Source: Treponema sp.
GTDB taxonomy: Bacteria; Spirochaetota; Spirochaetia; Treponematales; Treponemataceae
Length of the DNA: 64,000 nucleotides
Direction of reading: 5' to 3'
Assembly: GCA_016290995.1 (NCBI GenBank)
Contig: JAEEVR010000010.1
Span: forward strand, 1-64,000
Within the stretch, counting starts at the first letter, position 1. Every line of letters starts with the position of its first letter. The notes under the pieces are model-generated. The model made no database searches and had not been told where the DNA came from. It worked only from the letters and a program-made list of their open reading frames with translations. A program made the position numbers and the translations under genes. Positions 62,654 through 64,000 of this stretch are shown in pieces.

Positions 62654-63193
62654 ATGTCTAAGATTGGAAAGCTTCCTGTTGCCGTTCCCGCTGGCGTAAC
62701 GGTTGCAATTAAGGACAACGAGATTTCTGTAAAGGGAGCCAAGGGCGAACTTAAGCAGAAGTTCAGCAAGAATGTTGAAGTTGCCTTTGAAAACAACGAG
62801 ATTACTGTAAAGACGCTTAACTCAAGCCGCCAGGCCAACGCCGACCACGGTTTGTACCGCGCCCTTATCAATGACATGGTAAAGGGTGTGACAGACGGAT
62901 TTACAAAGTCTTTGATTATTAACGGAGTAGGTTTCCGCGCTGAAGTAAAAGGCAAGGAACTCGTAATGAACTTGGGCTACTCAAACGATTTTATCGCTGT
63001 TATCCCTGAAGGTCTTGCGGTTGCCGCTGACCCGTCTGGAAAGATTGACGTTTCAGGAATCAACAAGCAGCAGATCGGTGAGTTCTGCGCCCAACTCCGC
63101 AAGTTGCGCCTTCCCGAGCCTTACAAAGGAAAGGGAATTCGCTATTCAACTGAAGTTATTAGACGCAAAGTCGGTAAGACTGGCGTTAAATAA
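62654..63193 (+). CDS. rplF: 50S ribosomal protein L6
   Basis: 179 residues. [71 protein letters not shown], and the C-terminal [26 protein letters not shown]. Normal. Confidence 0.98.
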   Translation: MSKIGKLPVAVPAGVTVAIKDNEISVKGAKGELKQKFSKNVEVAFENNEITVKTLNSSRQANADHGLYRALINDMVKGVTDGFTKSLIINGVGFRAEVKGKELVMNLGYSNDFIAVIPEGLAVAADPSGKIDVSGINKQQIGEFCAQLRKLRLPEPYKGKGIRYSTEVIRRKVGKTGVK

Positions 63194-63204
63194 GGACGGG
63201 CGAT

Positions 63205-63567
63205 ATGATTAGAAAACTTAATGACAAAGATAGAAAGCGCCTTCACAGAAAGGTTCACATCCGCAAGACTGTTTACGGAACGGCTGAGCGCCCCCGCATG
63301 ACAGTAACTCGCAGCAACAAGAACCTTTATGTTCAGGTAATCAATGACGACGAGGGAAAGACTCTTGCCGCCATTTCTACGATGGAAAAAGATTTTGCGA
63401 GCGTTAAACCGACAGTTGAAGGCGCCGCAAAACTTGGCGAAGCTTTTGGCCAGCGCCTTAAGGAAAAGAACATTACCACAGTGGTTTTTGACCGCAACGG
63501 TTATCTTTATCACGGCGTTGTAAAGGCTCTTGCTGACGGTACTCGCAAAGCGGGCATCATATTCTAG
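63205..63567 (+). CDS. rplR: 50S ribosomal protein L18
   Basis: 120 residues. [50 protein letters not shown], and [28 protein letters not shown]. Binds 5S rRNA. Confidence 0.97.
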   Translation: MIRKLNDKDRKRLHRKVHIRKTVYGTAERPRMTVTRSNKNLYVQVINDDEGKTLAAISTMEKDFASVKPTVEGAAKLGEAFGQRLKEKNITTVVFDRNGYLYHGVVKALADGTRKAGIIF

Positions 63568-63575
63568 GAGATACT

Positions 63576-64000
63576 ATGGAACGCCAGAATAAATTTGACA
63601 AAGAGCCTAAAGAGAAAGAGTTTGTAGAAAAGCTCGTAACTCTTAACAGAACTTCTAAGACTGTAAAGGGCGGACGCAGAATGTCTTTTGCCGCTCTTAG
63701 TGTTGTAGGTGACCAGAAGGGCCGCGTTGGATACGGATTTGGCAAAGCCAATGACGTTACTGAGGCTATCAAAAAGAGCCTTGACCGCGCCAAGAGAAAT
63801 CTTGTAACGCTCCCGATTAAGCGCGGAACTGTTCCGCATGATGTTATCGGAAAGTTCAAGAGCTCTGAAGTTCTTTTGCGACCTGCTAGCGCCGGTACTG
63901 GAATCATCGCCGGTGGCCCTGTTCGCGCCATTATGGACGCGGCCGGTGTTACCGACATCATTTCTAAGTCGCTCGGTTCAAGCGCTTCTGTAAACGTAGT
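63576..64000 (+). CDS. rpsE: 30S ribosomal protein S5 (C-terminus beyond window)
   Basis: Starts at ATG 63576 (AGGAGAT upstream) and runs off the right edge with about 141 residues visible. [53 protein letters not shown] is the double-stranded-RNA-binding part. [45 protein letters not shown] follows. Confidence 0.97.
   Translation, partial: MERQNKFDKEPKEKEFVEKLVTLNRTSKTVKGGRRMSFAALSVVGDQKGRVGYGFGKANDVTEAIKKSLDRAKRNLVTLPIKRGTVPHDVIGKFKSSEVLLRPASAGTGIIAGGPVRAIMDAAGVTDIISKSLGSSASVNV

Overview
The window looks like chromosomal DNA of a Treponema-like spirochaete. This rests on relaxed spirochaetal lipoboxes on very large surface proteins, a FecR/beta-barrel/adenylate cyclase cluster, several c-di-GMP enzymes, an rpoB with Asn at the E. 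coli Ser531 position (the residue linked to natural rifamycin resistance in spirochaetes), and a rpoBC-rpsLG-tuf-S10 arrangement without fusA between rpsG and tuf. Genus is an inference; no rRNA gene is present.

Layout. 1-9.1 kb: a leftward unit (unknown protein, MgtC-like membrane protein, recQ cut by the window edge), a rightward DAACS-type transporter, divergent c-di-GMP genes (EAL protein and GGDEF protein), and a LemA/TPM/TPM membrane operon. 9.2-10.4 kb: pncB. 10.4-10.96 kb: a palindrome-rich non-coding stretch. 10.96-21.15 kb: four translationally coupled genes, namely a sensor adenylate cyclase, a FecR/Fn3-like protein, a probable beta-barrel protein and a 1362-residue lipoprotein. 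The last ends in a C-type-lectin/FGE-sulfatase domain whose final 100 bases look like the variable region of a diversity-generating retroelement (DGR) target. 21.2-22.1 kb: an Rpn-type PD-(D/E)XK nuclease on the other strand. 22.4-33.1 kb: two giant beta-helix lipoproteins (2117 and 1419 residues); the second also ends in an FGE-like domain.

33.3-41.0 kb is housekeeping: ptsI, der, a MerR-like regulator, an Rsm22/METTL17-like protein with four cysteines, a diguanylate cyclase and a TolC-like channel. 41.2-52.7 kb is the tRNA-Thr, rpmG, tRNA-Trp, secE, nusG, rplKAJL, rpoBC unit. 52.9-53.8 kb is rpsL-rpsG. 54.3-64 kb is tuf followed by the S10/spc ribosomal operon as far as a truncated rpsE.

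The most interesting part is 10.9-33.1 kb. A cyclase that could sense outside signals is co-translated with envelope proteins and a display lipoprotein whose tip codons fit adenine-directed mutagenesis. No reverse transcriptase or template repeat is in the window, so if the DGR reading is right it acts in trans. A second theme is that several promoters place the predicted transcription start at or within a few bases of the start codon without a Shine-Dalgarno sequence, suggesting leaderless mRNAs. All calls come from reading the sequence; no database search was run.
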